Shown one piece after another: positions 60,493 through 64,000 of a stretch of 64,000 nucleotides of DNA. The position numbers and the translations under genes were made by a program. The notes beneath the pieces are model-generated. The model made no database searches. It was not told the origin of the DNA and was given only the letters and a program-made list of their open reading frames with translations. The DNA lies in the NCBI GenBank assembly GCA_014529385.2, contig CM043959.1, forward strand, positions 56,019,253 through 56,083,252, read 5' to 3'. How positions within the stretch are numbered: position 1 is the first letter of the stretch; every line of letters begins with the position of its first letter. The DNA comes from Adiantum capillus-veneris (taxonomy: Eukaryota; Streptophyta; Polypodiopsida; Polypodiales; Pteridaceae).

Positions 60493-62577
60493 ACTGGGGA
60501 AAAAACCGACATTGTATTGCAGAATTCAATATCGATTTCTAATGTAGAAACATGATTTTCTATTCAATTGACCATTTTGTTATGTGCCTTGCAAGATGTC
60601 TTATTATAAGTTGATTTTAAATTGTTTTAGCAGTTTTTCTTAGGGCTTTTGTAGAAGATAAATATGAGTAGTTAGTGGGTAAAAGTGCAAGCTATACCAC
60701 TTATGAATTGTGGACCACATGCAAGTGGTTGACAACTATTTACATTATGTAAACTGGTAGCCACAAGCAAGTCGTAAAGAACCACTTGAAAGTTGTTCTG
60801 CACCACCTGAAAAAGACTTCTGGACCACTTGCAATAGTTTTGAACCTTTTGCTATCGGTTAAGATAGCTCTTTCCAGTGTTAAGAACCTCTTGCCAGTGG
60901 TTCATAACCACTTCCAGTGGTTAAGGTGGCCTTTTGACAGTGGTTAAGATAGCACTTTCTAGTGGTCCAGAACCACTTGCTAGTGGTTTAGATAGCACTT
61001 GCAGGTGGTTTTGAACCACTTGTCAGTGGCTAGGAACCACTTACCAGTGGTAAAGATATCACTTGCTAGTGGTTAAGATGGCACTTGATAGTGGTTCAAA
61101 ACCACTTGCTAGTGGTTTAGATAGCACTCGTAGGTGGTCTATGAGATCGACACTGCGTATTCAACCAAGTGGTTCTAAAGCACTTGTATAGGCCTTCTAG
61201 GTCACTTTCTAGGTCTTCTCCTCCACTTGCAAGTGTTTTGAAAGTGGGTTGGAAAAGGTTTTGAACCAGTTGTGATAGTGGTTTTGTGAGCACTTGTAGG
61301 TGGTCAATGACATTGAAACTACATATATAAGGGTGTCTTGACAAATTTTAGGTGGCTTAAATGGCTTTAAATTTTTGTAAAATCTGGTTGAAGGTAGCTT
61401 AAAGCACTTGCAAGTGGATGGTGAGTTGTAAGCTACATGTACTCGAAATAATAAAAAAGTGTCATAAACGCTTCAACTTTTGGATAAGGAACGTAAGTTT
61501 TTGAGGAATAAATACAAGAAAGTGATACCCAATTATACTTTATGAGGTCAATGTGTTTTAAATTGTCTTGCTATCAGAGCGCATGCTATTGTAGATGTGC
61601 TCATACACGATATCACTCAAAGTGTAGACATTAGGCTCATTTCTCTCAAGATATAAGGCATCGAACTAGGTGTGAGTACATGGAAGTAGGAGGCTCTTTA
61701 AAACACCTATAGGTAATTGAAAGTGGTTATTTTACCACTTTCAACAAGTTTGTTACCACTTTCAATCACCTTCAGTTGGATAACACCCAGATCTTGGGTT
61801 TTTAAAAGCACTCAAGAGGAACATTAACCACTTAGAAGTGGTTTTGCATGTTTGAAAGTGGCTTTGAACTACTTGAAGCACTTAAAACCACCTAATGGTG
61901 ATTGAAATAGTTTATCAAACCACTTTCAAGTGGTTTGATGAATACATTTAGGTGGTTTTAAGTGCTTACATAGGTTTTCACTTGAGCACTTGGCAGATTT
62001 CAGACCACTTGAAGCACTTAAAACCACCTATATGTGACTGAAAAGGGTCATCAAACCACTTTCAATCATCTTCAAGTGGTTTGAAATCTTCAAGGTCTCA
62101 CACAAGCACTTAGCAGATTTCAAACCACCTAAAGCACTTAAAACCACCTAAAAAGATTGAAAGTGGTCATTAAGTGGTTTATTTTTCACTTCCTATCACC
62201 TTCATGTTGTTTGAAAACTTCCAAGCACTTATATAGGTGCTCACCTACGCACTTGGTGGATTGCAAGTGGTTTTTTAAATACTTTAAAGTGGTAAAAAAC
62301 TATTTCAGTACTTTGCAAAGTACAAGCTTCCACACTGAGGTGGTTGAAAGCAGTATTTTAGGTACTTTAAATCACTATTAGTACTTTAACTGCTTTGCAA
62401 AGTACTTGACGGGGGATTCAACCACTTTTTCATTGTTTCCTCAGTTCTCAAAGGTTTTTTACAGTTTGACAGTGGTTCATACAGCTTGAAAGTGGTGAAC
62501 AGTGGTCACTATACTACTTGATAGTGGTTTTTACAGTTTGATTGTTGTTGTGATAGCTTGACAGTTGTGAACATTGG
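60493..62577. repeat. AGTGGT/ACCACT word field between the two genes of element B
   Basis: From about 60.66 kb dozens of AGTGGTT, CCACTTG and related words in both orientations, e.g. AACCACTTGCTAGTGGTTTA and GATAGCACTTGCAGGTGGTT. From about 61.7 kb they change to AAAACCACCTA, GAAAGTGGT and AAGCACTT variants. Many adjacent pairs are inverted and can pair. The nearest coding exons are the HAD end (60492) and the transposase-like exon (62578). Confidence 0.85.
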
Positions 62578-62994
62578 TCAATATAATACTTGGAAGTGGT
62601 TGATAATACCTGATCTTGATCCAGCAAATGAAATGGATGCATAAGAATAGCCTTTCTGCCTACGCCTTTGGAATATGTCCTTCTTGTTCAGAGAGACTCG
62701 GGTCTTTGCTGTCCAGAAACCAAACACAACCTCCTTAATGTCCTCTGTGATGTTTGTCGAATGATGAGCTTTCCATTGACATGCTAAGACTGGAAAATGA
62801 TTGTTCTCATCATCTAAATGGAGTTGTGCATTCGCAAAACCGATGTTTCTTCTGTGTATGCCCAACGAATTTGCAAGTTCTCTATCCGTAAAGGGACGTG
62901 CATCTACTTCATCCCTTAAATTATTGCTTGCCATCATTGTTGCCCTCTTGAAAACAATTTCCCTAGCTGAGTGCAGGACCTTGACTTCTGACAA
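62578..62994 (-). pseudogene. Transposase-like N-terminal exon of element B
   Basis: Reads RPFTDRELANSLGIHRRNIG and ITEDIKEVVFGFWTAKTRVS followed by LNKKDIFQRRRQKG. The first part looks like a helix-turn-helix. The FW-x3-TRVS-x-NKKD pattern is one I recall upstream of the YxxF...HP segment in the same DDE-type family as the 22.97-25.37 kb gene. An exon end is likely at AGATCAG/GTATTA (near 62.61 kb), leading into the word repeats. No catalytic exons follow. The start is unclear: an ATG within TMMASNN near 62.94 kb, or an upstream splice. Confidence 0.5.
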
Positions 62995-64000
62995 GGTGTT
63001 GTGAATGTTGGAAAGAATTGCTCTCTATAAATAATGTGCCAAATTCTACAGGTTGCAAAATATTGGTTGCTAGAGTAACAATTCAAAAATATCTCCTTGG
63101 AGTTTGGTTGTCAATCCTTGCTAGGGATTTAATATTTACGTAATTATGTCAAATTTTGTGTGATCACAAGGTCTTATTGACACATTTACATGATCACAGT
63201 AAACATGATCACACAAAAACCAGTTTAGGGTGACTTGCAAACCCATAAAACTCCCGTCGGGCTTTCCTGTTTCCCCGGAGCGCCCGCCGGGTTTTATTAT
63301 TTTCCCCTGTGGGCCCGTCAGGGAAGCAGAAAAGCACGACGGACTGTTTGCGTTTTGAGCGGGATGGCAACACACAGAACGCCTCTATAACGACCCGACA
63401 CACACTCTTGGAATGATACACACACATGCTATGGGGCACCACTCGGCTTACACAACCCTCCTGGCCGAGACAGGGAACACTGATGGAGTGCGAGGAGAAA
63501 GACTATCCACTTGCCCACTCCACACAGAGACACACACACACACACACACCCAAAAAACTCAGCTCAAAAGAGGAGAACTTCTGATGTTTAGATACAAATG
63601 AGCTTGGGCCAACACCAATGGGGCAAACAGCTCACACAATATGGGTAAAAGATACCAGATACAATCACAAATTGGAGCAGAAGCTTCGCTCATAGGAGAA
63701 ACTTACACAGCCAAAATAGCAGAAAAAGAGTGAGAAATTTGGAAAAATGGACAGCGTCATCGCGTCCGGAACGGCCCAAAACCCCAGCCTACAATGTCAA
63801 AATGCTCAAATCCGACCTCGGATGAGCAGTTTACGACCAAAATAGGCTCCAAAATGAGCAAAAACACAGTTGCGGCTGTTCCTCCTCTTCTCTCCACGTT
63901 TTTTCTGGTCTTCTCTCTGTTTTTTCAAGTCCCACACTTATCTTTATTAGTTGGGCACCCTTGGCCTTTTAGATGACCTCAAACGGACCCCGAACAGGCC
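62995..64000. other. 5' side of the element B transposase-like gene, no exon recognised
   Basis: Includes a palindromic ATGATCACAGTAAACATGATCAC stretch near 63.19-63.21 kb (in two parts: ATGATCACAG, ACATGATCAC), GC-rich inverted text GCCCGTCGGG/CCCGCCGGG (63.25-63.32 kb) and a short (CA)n at about 63530-63549. No terminal repeat found. Confidence 0.35.

Larger units (their letters stand above)
55627..64000. mobile_element. Element B: second copy of the two-gene transposon, inverted relative to A
   Basis: The left end at 55627-55651 reads GGGTTTAAGCATG and TTTGTGGTACC, matching the element A end at 20 of the first 25 positions. The HAD/zinc-region gene runs + from 56391. A transposase-like N-terminal exon runs - at 62994-62578. 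They converge as in A, with word repeats between. No right terminal repeat is visible before 64000. If B is as long as A, its end would lie near 64.6 kb, outside the window. The catalytic part of the transposase is missing. Confidence 0.55.

Overview
Repeat-rich nuclear DNA of a land plant. The plant assignment rests on Ty1/copia and Ty3/gypsy retroelements of plant type, primer-binding sites matching plant tRNA-iMet and tRNA-Asp, a plant-style FCP1-like HAD motif (D-L-N-G), very dense GA/CT microsatellites, and no compact single-copy genes. The density of nested, decayed elements points to a large genome. A fern or other non-flowering plant is my guess; the sequence does not prove it. I found no rRNA, tRNA, CRISPR or intact host gene. 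Almost every coding region is part of a transposable element and is broken by frameshifts or stops.

Layout. 0.1-13.5 kb: decayed Ty3/gypsy pieces on the minus strand. One gag-protease gene is split by a 7.6 kb insertion (883-8498) with TG...CA ends and a 5-bp target duplication; a separate RT/RNase H/integrase remnant lies at 12.2-13.5 kb. 14.3-22.2 kb: two head-to-head, decayed copies of an unrecognised coiled-coil protein gene, each with its own palindrome-rich stretch upstream. 22.5-31.5 kb (element A): a 9.0 kb unit bounded by 30-bp terminal inverted repeats (29/30 matching) and a 4-bp TGAG duplication. It holds two convergent genes: a DDE-type transposase-like gene (+) and a multi-exon gene (-) for a novel-looking protein with conserved N-terminal regions, a coiled coil, a Cys/His zinc-binding region, a charged region and an FCP1-like HAD domain. 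31.6-39.7 kb: a plus-strand LTR element with a tRNA-Asp-type primer-binding site, into whose leader a young Ty1/copia element (33655-38820) has inserted. 39.9-44 kb and 45.8-54.9 kb: minus-strand gypsy-type elements with the same primer-binding site and leaders built of periodic palindromes. 55.6-64 kb (element B): a second copy of the transposase/HAD unit in opposite orientation, with its right end apparently outside the window.

The main discovery candidate is the element A/B family. Two diverged copies keep the same tail-to-tail pairing of a transposase-like gene and the HAD/zinc-region gene. They keep corresponding exon boundaries at exons 1 and 2, exon lengths of 166/142 and 884/867 nt, and similar terminal sequences. 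In each copy the large intron and the space between the genes are saturated with a short word: GGTAC-type in A and AGTGG-type in B. These words resemble the inner part of that copy's terminal repeat. I infer a two-gene DNA transposon whose noncoding DNA may carry arrays of protein-binding sites.

A second theme is that several retroelement leaders consist of ~125-300 bp periodic repeats, each carrying a palindrome specific to that array (40.5-42.5 kb and 52.1-53.0 kb most clearly). A 454-bp near-perfect hairpin (48246-48699) also lies inside the gypsy remnant.
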